A stretch of DNA of 22,071 nucleotides, from the NCBI GenBank assembly GCA_002422955.1, contig DITY01000321.1, positions 1-22,071 of the forward strand. Direction: 5' to 3'. This document shows positions 1-8,040 of the stretch, piece after piece (the first letter of the stretch is position 1; every line of letters starts with the position of its first letter). The notes under the pieces are model-generated. The model had not been told where the DNA came from and ran no database searches. It saw only the letters and a list, made by a program, of their open reading frames with translations. This DNA comes from Planctomycetaceae bacterium UBA6172. GTDB taxonomy: Bacteria > Planctomycetota > Planctomycetia > Pirellulales > Pirellulaceae. The translations under genes were made by a program, and so were the position numbers.

Positions 1-2
1 TG

Positions 3-863
3 GTCGTGATCGGTGGCGGTTATATCGGCTTGGAACTGGGCAGCGTGTGGAACCGTTTGGGCAGCGAAGTGATCGTGCTCGAAGCGCTCGACCGTATCCT
101 GCCGGGGATGGATTCGGAATTGGCTAGCCTGGCCCATCGCATGTTCGCGAAGCAGGGCATCGATTTCCGCACCGGGACGTTCGTCGAATCGGCAAAGCGG
201 GATGGCGACCAGTGCGTCGTGTCGATCAAGGGTGCCGAGGCGATCCGCTGTGACCGGGTCCTGCTCGCCACCGGGCGGACGCCGCTGACCGCCGACCTGG
301 GGCTCGAAGCGGTCGGATTGCAGCCCGATCGCCGAGGCTTTCTCACCGTCGACCATGATTTCCGCACCTCCGTCCCCTCGATCTACGCGGCCGGAGACTG
401 CATCGGCGGCATGATGCTGGCCCACAAGGCGATGGAAGAGGGAATCGTCTGCGTCGAGCGGATGGCGGGCATCTCCAGCCACATGAATTACGGTGTCATC
501 CCCGCGGTCATTTACACCCATCCCGAGATCGCCTCGGTCGGCAAGACCGAGGATCAGCTCAAGGAGGCGGGCATCGCCTATCGCAAGGGGATCTGCCCGT
601 TCGGCGCCAATGGGCGGGCGCGGACATTGGGCGAGACCGAGGGCCGCGTCAAGATTCTCGCGGACAAGCAGACCGATCGCGTCCTGGGGGTTCATATCAT
701 CGGCGTTCGCGCCGGAGACCTGATCGCCGAAGCCACGACGGCGATGGAGTTCGGCGCGAGCAGCGAAGACATCGCCCGCACCTGCCACGCCCACCCGACG
801 CTCGCCGAAGCCGTTCACGAAGCCGCCTTGGCCGTTGACGGCCGTGCGATCCATACCGCGTGA
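3..863 (+). CDS. lpdA: Dihydrolipoyl dehydrogenase (E3), C-terminal part, 5' truncated
   Basis: Flavoprotein disulfide oxidoreductase that reoxidises the dihydrolipoyl groups of 2-oxoacid dehydrogenase or glycine-cleavage complexes with NAD+. The window edge removes the FAD-binding N-terminus and redox-active cysteine pair; 286 residues of about 460-480 remain, open from base 3. Visible parts in order are the NAD-binding Rossmann motif VIGGGYIGLELG right at the edge, the ATGRTP turn, the second FAD motif YAAGDCIGG, and the dimerisation domain starting near VIYTHPEIASVG. The His-Glu catalytic dyad lies in HAHPTLAEAVHEAAL near the C-terminus. This last motif separates E3 from glutathione or mercuric reductases only moderately, but the overall pattern fits E3 best. 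Any pyruvate or 2-oxoglutarate dehydrogenase partners would lie upstream of the window. Confidence 0.93.
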   Translation, partial: VVIGGGYIGLELGSVWNRLGSEVIVLEALDRILPGMDSELASLAHRMFAKQGIDFRTGTFVESAKRDGDQCVVSIKGAEAIRCDRVLLATGRTPLTADLGLEAVGLQPDRRGFLTVDHDFRTSVPSIYAAGDCIGGMMLAHKAMEEGIVCVERMAGISSHMNYGVIPAVIYTHPEIASVGKTEDQLKEAGIAYRKGICPFGANGRARTLGETEGRVKILADKQTDRVLGVHIIGVRAGDLIAEATTAMEFGASSEDIARTCHAHPTLAEAVHEAALAVDGRAIHTA

Positions 864-887
864 CGCGGATTCATGGCCTGTTGTTAC

Positions 888-907
888 CCGGGGTCGGACA
901 GCCCCGG
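888..907 (+). terminator. GC hairpin after lpdA, possible terminator
   Basis: A 6-bp all-GC stem (ccgggg with ccccgg) with an 8-base loop starts 25 bp after the lpdA stop. No T-run follows, so if it ends transcription it would do so with help, or it may only protect the 3' end. It lies before the ATG at 933, which agrees with that start for the next gene. Confidence 0.3.
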
Positions 908-932
908 CCCCCTCAAGCCAAAGGCCAGCTCT

Positions 933-1847
933 ATGAACCATGCAGTCGTGCTCTCCGGCGTGACCAAACGCTTCGGCAGGAAAGTAGCTGTGCGAGCGCT
1001 GGATTTGAAGGTGCGGAGCGGCACCATTACCGGCTTCTTGGGCCCCAACGGCTCTGGCAAAACGACCACGCTGCGGCTGATCACACGGCTGTATTCGCCC
1101 GATGAAGGGACCGTCGAAGTGCTCGGCTCGAGCACCGAGAAGTGCGCCAGCGACCAACTGGGCTACCTCCCGGAGGAACGCGGACTCTACCGTTCGATGA
1201 AGGTGCTCGACCTGCTCTGCTTTTTCGCGCGACTCAAGGGCGTTCGCTCACCCGACCCCGACGTGCGAAAATGGCTGACGCGACTCGATCTGACGGACGC
1301 GGCGAATCTCAAGGTCGAGGCGCTGTCCAAGGGCATGGCCCAGCGAGTGCAGTTCATCGCCGCGGTCGTGCATGGTCCCCGTTTGGTGATCCTGGACGAA
1401 CCGTTCAGCGGCCTCGATCCGGTGCATGCCGTCCAGATCGGCGATGCGATTCGCGAATTGAAAGCCCACGGTTCGACCATCATCCTCTCCACCCATGACA
1501 TGGATGTGGCCGAGCGGATGTGCGATTCACTCGTGCTGATCCACGAGGGCAACAAGGTGCTCGACGGGAGTTGGGACGAAGTGCGCCAACGCCATGGCCA
1601 CAGGACGGTCCGGGCCCGATTGATCGGCAAAACGATCGATGCCAGCCGACTCCCGGGCGTGGTCAGTTCCGTCGATCTGGGGGCCGAGACGGCCATCACC
1701 CTGGCCGCCGACGGGGACGCCCAGCAACTGCTCCGCGCGCTGCTGGATCAAGGACCGGTTGCGAGCTTTGACCTCGGCGAATCGAGCCTGCGCGAAATCT
1801 TTCTCGAACGGGTCGGCGCGACACGGATGGAGGCGGCCACGGCCTGA
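933..1847 (+). CDS. ABC transporter ATP-binding protein, NatA/YhaQ-like
   Basis: Cytoplasmic ATPase of an ABC-2 type exporter, 304 residues. Walker A is GPNGSGKTT (37-45). The Q-loop region reads GYLPEERGLY, a form common in NatA/YhaQ-like ATPases, and the signature is LSKGMAQRVQ, a variant of LSGGQ. Walker B and D-loop read LVILDEPFSGLD, and the H-loop is STHD. The last 90 or so residues form the small C-terminal domain typical of this subgroup. I chose ATG 933 (MNHAVVLSGVTKRFG) because the fold begins there. An ATG 60 bases upstream would add a proline-rich, non-homologous leader that overlaps the GC hairpin. The permease gene follows after 7 bases, so the two are almost certainly co-transcribed. 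The substrate cannot be read from sequence; related pairs export sodium, drugs or peptides. Confidence 0.93.
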   Translation: MNHAVVLSGVTKRFGRKVAVRALDLKVRSGTITGFLGPNGSGKTTTLRLITRLYSPDEGTVEVLGSSTEKCASDQLGYLPEERGLYRSMKVLDLLCFFARLKGVRSPDPDVRKWLTRLDLTDAANLKVEALSKGMAQRVQFIAAVVHGPRLVILDEPFSGLDPVHAVQIGDAIRELKAHGSTIILSTHDMDVAERMCDSLVLIHEGNKVLDGSWDEVRQRHGHRTVRARLIGKTIDASRLPGVVSSVDLGAETAITLAADGDAQQLLRALLDQGPVASFDLGESSLREIFLERVGATRMEAATA

Positions 1848-1854
1848 GCACGTC

Positions 1855-3306
1855 ATGAACAAAATTCTGCTGATCGCCAAACGTGAGTTCCGCGCGACGG
1901 TCCTCTCGAAGGCTTTTCTGATCAGCCTGCTGACCATGCCCGTCGGTTTCGGTGCCGCCATCGGCTTGCCGCGGGTGATCCAGCGATTCAAGTCGGACGA
2001 AGCCGAAATTCGCCAGATCGTGATCGTCGATCGCACCCCAGGCCGGGGCGTCGATGCGGCGGAGACCCTGGAGCAACTCCGCGATCAGCAACAAGCGGGA
2101 GGGCCAGTCGGCAGCGCCGCGGGGGACGGTACACCCGCCGGCGAGAGGCCCGCCGCAGCCGGGACAGCCGTTTCGAGGGCGAGCGGACCGCTCTCGCGGC
2201 TCGAGTTCACCACGGTGCGCGGCTCGGCGGACGCGGCCGAAGCGTTGCAGACCCATTACGATCTGGGCCGCCGCGTGGCCTCGGGTGAATTGGCCGCCTT
2301 TTTCGACATCGGGCCTGCAGCGGTGGAAGCTCGCGGCGCCCAAGGGAGCGAGGCGGCCGCGATTTCGTATTACACCGACAAGGCGATGGACCGTGACCTG
2401 CTGCTGGGCGTGGGGACCAATCTGCTGGCGATCGTGCAGTTGCAAAAGTCGGCGAGTCAAAACCCGCTGTTATTCCTGCGCGAAGAACGGCGCTATCGGC
2501 CACAGGAGATCGCCAGCCTGCTGACGGCGGCATCGAAACAGTCGGCGGCGGGTTTGGTCCAACGCGAACTCCCCACCCGCGACGCGGCCGGCAACCTGGT
2601 CCCGGGACAGGAAGTCGCATCGGCCTTCCGGGCGATCCTGCCGATCGCGGCGGCCTTGTTGCTGTTCGTGTCCGTCCTGATCGTCGCCTCGCCGCAATTG
2701 CAGGGAGTGATCGAAGAAAAAATGAACCGCATCGGCGAAGTCCTGCTCGGCAGCGCCTCGCCGTTCCAAGTGCTGGCGGGCAAACTGCTCGGGATGACCG
2801 GCACCGGCCTGGTGCTGTCGCTGGTGTACGCGGGTGGCGGATTGCTCGCCGCCAAATACTGGGGACTGGCCGAGAACATCGGTTTTGCTCTGCCGCTGTG
2901 GTTCGTGATCTTTCAGGCCCTGGCGCTGCTGCTGTTCGGCTCGCTCTTCATCGCCGTGGGCAGCGCGTGCAACGACATGAAGGAAGCACAAAACCTGCTG
3001 ATGCCCGTCAGCCTGATCTTATCGATGCCGCTGATCTTCCTGCCGAACGCGTTGGAGGATCCGACCGGCAGCCTGGCGCGAATGGCCTCATTGATCCCGT
3101 TCGCCACCCCCTCGCTGATGGTCTGTCGGATCGCGGCAACGAACCAACTGCCGATCTGGGAACCGCTGCTCGGCATGGCGTTGGTGATCGGCACGACGGT
3201 GCTGGCGATCTGGGTGGCCGCGAGAATTTTCCGCATCGGCTACCTGTCTACCGGCAGAGCACCCTCGCTGCTCGAATTGACCCGCTGGATTTTCAGCCGG
3301 GTCTGA
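1855..3306 (+). CDS. ABC-2 type transporter permease, NatB-like
   Basis: Inner-membrane partner of the preceding ATPase, 483 residues. One membrane segment lies near residues 20-40. A large extra-membrane domain follows (about 45-255) and includes a Gly/Ala/Pro-rich low-complexity linker at about 79-112. About six hydrophobic segments fill the C-terminal half (around 259-279, 311-333, 342-370, 381-398, 410-425 and 437-457). The ABC-2 family hallmark VIEEKMNRIGEVLLGSASP followed by LAGKLLGM is clear at 285-314. I chose ATG 1855 (MNKILLIAKREF), which has the classic start of this family. The reading frame stays open upstream to 1639 but that stretch lies inside the ATPase gene and is a shadow. 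The gap from the ATPase stop is 7 bases, suggesting translational coupling. Confidence 0.92.
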   Translation: MNKILLIAKREFRATVLSKAFLISLLTMPVGFGAAIGLPRVIQRFKSDEAEIRQIVIVDRTPGRGVDAAETLEQLRDQQQAGGPVGSAAGDGTPAGERPAAAGTAVSRASGPLSRLEFTTVRGSADAAEALQTHYDLGRRVASGELAAFFDIGPAAVEARGAQGSEAAAISYYTDKAMDRDLLLGVGTNLLAIVQLQKSASQNPLLFLREERRYRPQEIASLLTAASKQSAAGLVQRELPTRDAAGNLVPGQEVASAFRAILPIAAALLLFVSVLIVASPQLQGVIEEKMNRIGEVLLGSASPFQVLAGKLLGMTGTGLVLSLVYAGGGLLAAKYWGLAENIGFALPLWFVIFQALALLLFGSLFIAVGSACNDMKEAQNLLMPVSLILSMPLIFLPNALEDPTGSLARMASLIPFATPSLMVCRIAATNQLPIWEPLLGMALVIGTTVLAIWVAARIFRIGYLSTGRAPSLLELTRWIFSRV

Positions 3307-3324
3307 GTTTGGGCCGCCGCACCG

Positions 3325-3361
3325 TGTCGCAGGCCAATGTCGCAGGCCAATGTCGCAGGCC
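3325..3361. repeat. 13-bp tandem repeat, about 2.8 copies
   Basis: The unit tgtcgcaggccaa occurs at 3325-3337 and 3338-3350, and its first 11 bases recur at 3351-3361. It fills most of the 60-bp gap between two convergent genes, the ABC permease and nadK. No T-run or clear hairpin terminator is seen. It looks like a simple slippage expansion. Confidence 0.85.
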
Positions 3362-3366
3362 CGGTC

Positions 3367-4287
3367 TCAGCCCAACACGCTGCCGCCCCAGCCGAGCTTC
3401 TCCCGCAGGGTGCGATACTCGTTTTGGCCGGGGACGGAGAGCATCCGGAAGCCGTGGTCGCTGGCGCGAATTTGAATGCGATCCCCTCGCAAAATCTGGC
3501 TCAGCACCCGCCCGTCGATCACAATGCTGCTCGAGGGCATGGGATGGGCGACGATGATTTCGAACTCGGTTTCCGCCGAATCGACCAACGGGCGGTAGGT
3601 GAGCGTGTGCGGACTGATCGGCTGGATCACGATCGCCCGCAAGTGTTTCCTGAGGATCGGACCACCCGCGGAGAGGTTGTGCGCGGTTGAGCCGACCGGC
3701 GTGCTGACGATCAACCCGTCGCAGCGATAGGTGGTGGCGAGCGCACCATCGGCATAGAGATCGATTTCGAGCAGCTGATAGGGTGGACCGCCGAGGATGG
3801 CCGCCTCATTGAGCGCCAGTTGGTGCGCGATTTCGTGACCGCCACGGATCAGGCCGACACGAAGCATCAGGTGCTCGACAATCCGACAACCGCCTTGGCA
3901 AACCCGCGGCCAGGCTTCGAGAAACGCTTCAACCGACAGCGCGGCCAAAAAACCGAGCGAGCCGCAATTGACGCCCAGAACCGGAATCTCTCGACCCGCC
4001 AACTGCCGCGCGGCCTGCAAGATCGAGCCGTCACCGCCGAGCACGATCAGCAGATCGAGCTGGCAGTCGGTAAAGTCATGGGAAAACTCCAGATCTTCAA
4101 ACACCAACTCGGCCTGGTCGCGGATCGCGGGCCGCAACTTCTCAAGTGCCGCAATCACGCGGGCCCGATCGGGCGTCCCCAAGATCCCCACCCTCGGCCG
4201 GCCAGACGCCCCAAAAGTCAGCTGACCAACGGACGGTGCATCAGGGCCATCAGGTCGGTCGCCAGATCCTTGAGATGGGGAGTTCAA
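3367..4287 (-). CDS. nadK: NAD kinase
   Basis: Phosphorylates NAD to NADP in the cytoplasm; 306 residues with this start. The diagnostic motifs are all present in order: GGDGS (84-88) for the phosphate donor, GVNCGSLGFLA (105-115), LNE (159-161), and a glycine-rich block from CDGLIVSTPVGSTAH onward (189-211). The first 30 residues are Pro/Gly/Ser-rich and probably disordered. The start is TTG at 4287 and overlaps the dxs stop codon by 4 bases (TTGA), so translation is probably coupled to dxs. A later start is possible because the fold itself begins near RPRVGILG. It is the last gene of a minus-strand cluster with xseB, ispA and dxs. NADPH is used by the enzyme that follows Dxs in the pathway. 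Confidence 0.95.
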   Translation of the reverse strand: MNSPSQGSGDRPDGPDAPSVGQLTFGASGRPRVGILGTPDRARVIAALEKLRPAIRDQAELVFEDLEFSHDFTDCQLDLLIVLGGDGSILQAARQLAGREIPVLGVNCGSLGFLAALSVEAFLEAWPRVCQGGCRIVEHLMLRVGLIRGGHEIAHQLALNEAAILGGPPYQLLEIDLYADGALATTYRCDGLIVSTPVGSTAHNLSAGGPILRKHLRAIVIQPISPHTLTYRPLVDSAETEFEIIVAHPMPSSSIVIDGRVLSQILRGDRIQIRASDHGFRMLSVPGQNEYRTLREKLGWGGSVLG

Positions 4288-6200
4288 TGAACCGGACTCA
4301 TGCGTAGGGAGGTGACCTCGGCCCGGTGCGCTTGCCGGCAGGTGTCGGCGATCTGTTTGGGTCCCAAGCCGAACTGGGCCAGCAAGGTTTCCCGCTGACC
4401 GTGTTCGATGAACTGGTCGGGCAGGGCCAAGCGATGGAGTCGGCGGGTATCGAGTTGCTGATCCGCGGCCGCCTCCAGGACGGCCGTGCCAAAGCCGCCG
4501 ACCCGCGCCGCCTCTTCCACCGTGACGACGAAGCCGCCGTTGAACGCCGCGCGGACCATGTCCAAGTCGATCGGCTTGGCGAAGCGGGCATTGACGACCG
4601 TGATGCTGAGTTCATCCGCCAGCATGTCAGCCGCGGCCAAGACTTCATCCAGGATCGCGCCGTAGGCGAGGATCGTCCCGTCGGTCCCCGTCCGCAAGGT
4701 TTCGCTGCGGCCCAAAGTGATCTTGGACGGTTCCTGATGGACATGCAGCGCCGGCGCTTTGGGGTAGCGGATCGCGACCGCGACCTCCTGCTGGAGCGCG
4801 AACTCGATCATCGGGCCGACTTCCTCCGCATAGCCGGGGGCCATCAGGATCAGGTTGGGGAAGGACCGCAGGTAGCCGATGTCGAAGAGCCCGTGGTGGG
4901 TCGGGCCATCGGGACCGGTCAACCCGGACCGGTCCATCAGGAACGTGACCGGCAAGCCCTGCAAGCAGACCTCCTGGAAGATCTGGTCGTGGCTCCGCTG
5001 CAAAAACGTGCTGTAGATGTCGACGATCGGTCGTAGGCCAGCCTTGCACTGGCCGGCGGCGAAGGCGACGGCATGCGACTCGCAAATCCCGACGTCGAAG
5101 AACCGTTCGGGAAAGCGTTCCCGTACCGGCTCCAACTTGTTGCCCTGGCACATCGCGGCCGTCAGCACGGTCACGCGGGGATCGGCCTGCATCCGCTCCA
5201 GAACCGCGTCGCGGACAAAGTTGGTGTAGGGCGCGCTGCCGTCGCTGCCCAAGGTAACCGGCTTGCCACCATCGTCCAGGAAAGCGGGCGGGGTGTGGAA
5301 GTAGACCGGATTCTGCTCCGCGGGCTTGTAACCGTGCCCCTTCTCCGTGACGACATGCAACAGCACCGGACCGGGCATTTCGCGAACCATCCGCAGGTAC
5401 TTGCGGAGCAGACCCACGTCATGGCCATCGATCGGGCCGATGTAACGAATCCCGAGCTCTTCGAACAACATCCCGCCGACGAAGCCGGCCTTGACCCCTT
5501 CCTTGAGTTGGGCGAGCATCCGCTCGGCCGGGTCACCGAACATCGGGACTCGCCCCAGGACCTTGACGACTTCCTGCTTCAACCCCGTGTAGAACGGATT
5601 GCTCCGCAGGCGATCGAGGTATTCGGCCAGTGCCCCGACCCGGGGACAGATCGACATCTTGTTGTCGTTCAAAATGATCGTCAGCTTGTCGCCGGACGCG
5701 CCCGCGTTGTTCATCGCTTCGAAGACGATGCCGCTGGGCAGCGCGCCATCGCCAATCACCGCGACGCTGTGACGCTGCGATTCGCCGTTCAGCGCATCGC
5801 CACTGGCCAAACCCATCGCGGTGCTGATGCTGCAACCGGCATGTCCCGTCATGAACAGGTCGTATTCGCTCTCGACCGGATTCGGGTAGCCCATCAGGCC
5901 ACCCTGATTCCGGATCGTGTCGAACCGAGGGTAGCGCCCGGTCACCAACTTGTGCGGATAAATCTGATGTCCGGTGTCCCAAATCAGCCGATCGCTGCGA
6001 AAATCGAACTCCGTGTGCAACGCCAGGCACAACTCCACCACCCCGAGATTGCTGGCGAAGTGAGCCGTACGGGTCGCCAACAGGTTGCAGAGGACGTCGC
6101 GGATTTCCGCCGCCACGGCGTCCAATTCCGCCGGGGAGAAGGTCTTCAGGACCTGCGCATCGTCCAGCCTCGAAAGTAACGGATGCTTACCGATCTTCAT
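4284..6200 (-). CDS. dxs: 1-deoxy-D-xylulose-5-phosphate synthase
   Basis: Thiamine-diphosphate enzyme that joins pyruvate and glyceraldehyde 3-phosphate in the first step of the MEP isoprenoid pathway; 638 residues, normal for the family. Visible motifs include HFASNLGVVEL with the active-site His 47, DTGHQIYPHKL (His 78), and the cofactor motif GDGALPSG (150-156) ending in the Asn of LNDNK. The partner-domain glutamate lies in VGICESHAVAFAAG, and SGLTGPDGPTHHG follows. The stretch GGLMGYPNPVESEYDLF replaces the more usual FPKRSESEYD form, which I associate with planctomycete enzymes. ATG 6200 is the natural start, with only a weak AGAGA upstream. ispA ends 54 bp before it and nadK overlaps its stop by 4 bp, so the three probably form one transcript. 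Confidence 0.96.
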   Translation of the reverse strand: MKIGKHPLLSRLDDAQVLKTFSPAELDAVAAEIRDVLCNLLATRTAHFASNLGVVELCLALHTEFDFRSDRLIWDTGHQIYPHKLVTGRYPRFDTIRNQGGLMGYPNPVESEYDLFMTGHAGCSISTAMGLASGDALNGESQRHSVAVIGDGALPSGIVFEAMNNAGASGDKLTIILNDNKMSICPRVGALAEYLDRLRSNPFYTGLKQEVVKVLGRVPMFGDPAERMLAQLKEGVKAGFVGGMLFEELGIRYIGPIDGHDVGLLRKYLRMVREMPGPVLLHVVTEKGHGYKPAEQNPVYFHTPPAFLDDGGKPVTLGSDGSAPYTNFVRDAVLERMQADPRVTVLTAAMCQGNKLEPVRERFPERFFDVGICESHAVAFAAGQCKAGLRPIVDIYSTFLQRSHDQIFQEVCLQGLPVTFLMDRSGLTGPDGPTHHGLFDIGYLRSFPNLILMAPGYAEEVGPMIEFALQQEVAVAIRYPKAPALHVHQEPSKITLGRSETLRTGTDGTILAYGAILDEVLAAADMLADELSITVVNARFAKPIDLDMVRAAFNGGFVVTVEEAARVGGFGTAVLEAAADQQLDTRRLHRLALPDQFIEHGQRETLLAQFGLGPKQIADTCRQAHRAEVTSLRMSPVH

Positions 6201-6254
6201 GGATGCGATTTCTCTGAAGGCTGAAAAACGCCGGGTGGGTGCCCGTCGAGGCGA

Positions 6255-7325
6255 CTAACGCTTTCGATCACGAACAAACCCGGCAGTCCAATTTAACCGG
6301 GACGCGTCATTTCCAAAAACGCTAATTGCGGAAATCGCCTGATCGATCAGCGAATCGGCATACTTTTTGGCCGCGTCCAGCCCGAGCAAACCCGGATACG
6401 TCAACTTGCCACGGGCGGCGTCCTTGCCCGTTCGCTTCCCCATGTCATCGGCGGCGGCCGAGTGATCCAGGCAATCGTCGACCACCTGAAAGGCCAATCC
6501 CAACGGACGTGAATAGGCGGCCAAGGCGGCGAGCGCGGCTTGGTCGCCGCCGCCCAACAACCCACCGATCGCCACCGAGGCGTCGATCAAGGCACCCGTT
6601 TTGCGGCGATGGATCGCTTCCAACCGCGCCAACGTCTGTTCCCCTCCAGACTCGGCCGCTAAATCCTCCATCTGCCCCCCCACCAACGCCTCCGGCCCAG
6701 CGGCCTTGGATAGCCGGCGGATGCAGAGCGATGCCAGGATCGGATCGGGGACATGGGTCAACAGATGTTCGAAGGCCATCGGGATCAAGGCGTCACCGGC
6801 CAGAATCGCGGTCGCTTCGTCGAAGGCGATGTGGGTGGTGGGCCGACCGCGTCGCAAGTCGTCGTCATCCATCGCCGGAAGGTCGTCGTGGATGAGCGAA
6901 TAGGCGTGAATCATTTCCACCGCCACGCCGCCGGGCATCGCCCGCCGAATGTCGCAACCCACCGCCTGAGCGGCCATCAGAACCAAGGCCGGACGAATCC
7001 GCTTGCCAGGAGCCAACAGGGAATAACGAATCGCATCGGCGAGCCGTGCGGGACAATCAGGTCCCCAACAACAGGCCGCCGCGAGCGCCCCTTCAATCGC
7101 TGGCACCCAATCCTGCCAGCCCTGCCCCAAGGATGCCGCGCCGCTCCGCCCAGCGACGCAGGGGGCTGTTGCCGACGAACTCGAGTCGGAGCCGACGAAC
7201 GAACCTGATTCAACTTGACCGCCCGACGAATGACCCGGTTCAACGGGCGAACCGCCTCCAGACTGTGCGTACGAATCCTGATCCGACGTCGATACGGAGT
7301 TGGTTGGGCTCAATCGTCGGTCCAC
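6255..7325 (-). CDS. ispA: Polyprenyl synthetase, farnesyl diphosphate synthase type
   Basis: Builds C10-C15 prenyl diphosphates by head-to-tail condensation of IPP. The first aspartate-rich motif sits in HAYSLIHDDLPAMDDDD (from about 140), which matches the E. coli IspA signature including the Tyr five residues before the motif. The second motif is FQVVDDCLD. LLAPGKRIRP (104-111) binds IPP, and GGQMEDLA is also typical. With GTG 7325 the protein has 356 residues, but about the first 65 are Ser/Gly-rich and unlike the family. An internal TTG at 7130 would give about 291 residues, the usual length, yet neither start has a convincing ribosome site. An in-frame TGA at 7338-7340 limits any longer form. 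The neighbours xseB and dxs give the classic xseB-ispA-dxs order. Confidence 0.93.
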   Translation of the reverse strand: MDRRLSPTNSVSTSDQDSYAQSGGGSPVEPGHSSGGQVESGSFVGSDSSSSATAPCVAGRSGAASLGQGWQDWVPAIEGALAAACCWGPDCPARLADAIRYSLLAPGKRIRPALVLMAAQAVGCDIRRAMPGGVAVEMIHAYSLIHDDLPAMDDDDLRRGRPTTHIAFDEATAILAGDALIPMAFEHLLTHVPDPILASLCIRRLSKAAGPEALVGGQMEDLAAESGGEQTLARLEAIHRRKTGALIDASVAIGGLLGGGDQAALAALAAYSRPLGLAFQVVDDCLDHSAAADDMGKRTGKDAARGKLTYPGLLGLDAAKKYADSLIDQAISAISVFGNDASRLNWTAGFVRDRKR

Positions 7326-7484
7326 CCGAGTAGGTCGTCAACATCCGTCGATAGGCTCAAAACGAACCACAAGACGCGGCGAGAAATATCTCTGCCGGAG
7401 AGATTACTAAACGCATTATCCACGATCGTAGCCGTGAGGAAAGCCCCAGAAACTCGCCCGTGAAATCGGCGAAAACTCGCCAAA
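7326..7484 (-). other. Leader between xseB and ispA, AT-richer than surroundings
   Basis: This 159-bp gap is visibly richer in A and T than its neighbours. On the minus strand it holds a short hairpin (5-bp stem ggcga/tcgcc at 7468-7481) just after the xseB stop. It also holds a GATAAT hexamer (plus-strand attatc, 7415-7420) that matches the -10 consensus at 5 of 6 bases. No good -35 lies 16-18 bases upstream. It could be an internal promoter for ispA-dxs-nadK with a leader of about 80 bases. Confidence 0.35.
7415..7420 (-). promoter_or_regulatory. Candidate -10 element for ispA-dxs-nadK
   Basis: Minus-strand GATAAT, 5 of 6 matches to TATAAT, sits about 90 bp upstream of the GTG at 7325 in an AT-richer gap. 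There is no convincing -35 box, so the call rests on one hexamer. Confidence 0.22.
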
Positions 7485-7877
7485 TTACGACTCCTCAAAA
7501 TCCCCATCGGGTTCCGAAGCGGCGGCGTTACCGAAGAACTTGCGACCGCGGGCAGAATGACCCGCCGCGCTATCAAGACCGAGTTGCGCCTGGTCGATGG
7601 GCGTCGTGACCGGGTTGCCGTCAGCGTCAAAACCGCTCAACAGTGTCACTCGTCGTTCCGCGTCGGCCAACAGTTGATGGCACTCTTTGAGCGTGTCGAT
7701 CCCGTGGGAATATTGCTCCAACGACTGGGCCAAATCGAGCTGCCCCGATTCCAGTCGCTGCACGATTTGCTCGATTTCGTCGACTGCCGCCTCGAAACGC
7801 CTAGGCGAACGGGAGGACGCTCGCGCCGAACCAGAAGCCGCGGTATCGTCCGCATCGTCAGATCGCTTTCTGGCCAC
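7485..7877 (-). CDS. xseB: Exodeoxyribonuclease VII small subunit
   Basis: Small helical subunit that binds XseA to form the single-strand-specific exonuclease VII. The 130-residue protein contains the family core at about 28-84: FEAAVDEIEQIVQRLESGQ, then a SLEQYSHGIDTLKECHQLL stretch and AERRV. It is longer than the usual 70-90 residues. There is a Ser/Arg-rich N-terminal tail of about 25 residues and an acidic C-terminal tail of about 45 ending in DGDFEES. The start is GTG at 7877, supported by a good Shine-Dalgarno GGGAG (plus-strand ctccc, 7885-7889) with a 7-base spacer. No xseA is in this window, so the catalytic subunit must lie elsewhere. The downstream neighbours ispA and dxs match the common bacterial gene order. 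Confidence 0.9.
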   Translation of the reverse strand: MARKRSDDADDTAASGSARASSRSPRRFEAAVDEIEQIVQRLESGQLDLAQSLEQYSHGIDTLKECHQLLADAERRVTLLSGFDADGNPVTTPIDQAQLGLDSAAGHSARGRKFFGNAAASEPDGDFEES

Positions 7878-8040
7878 TGGAACGCTCCCGCGATCGGTTA
7901 GCTAACAGACAGACTGGCGGACGAGCTGGCAACCCGGACCGAGACTGCCGCACCGCAGGAAATGAAACCGCGACGAAGCGAGCCAGGGGGGCGAGGCAAT
8001 CAACCGCGGAGGCGGATGGAACATCCAACCGCCGGTCCAA

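Noticed and set aside
1639..1854. Upstream extension of the ABC permease frame
   Set aside because: It lies inside the ATPase gene in another frame and does not resemble a permease; ATG 1855 begins the family homology.
5073..6179. Long plus-strand open frame (368 codons) opposite dxs
   Set aside because: It is antisense to a clear Dxs protein and its translation shows no family motif; long antisense frames are expected at this GC content.
7310..7630. Minus-strand open frame spanning the xseB end and the xseB-ispA gap
   Set aside because: It overlaps xseB in another frame, lacks a ribosome site and shows no conserved pattern; I treat the gap as leader.
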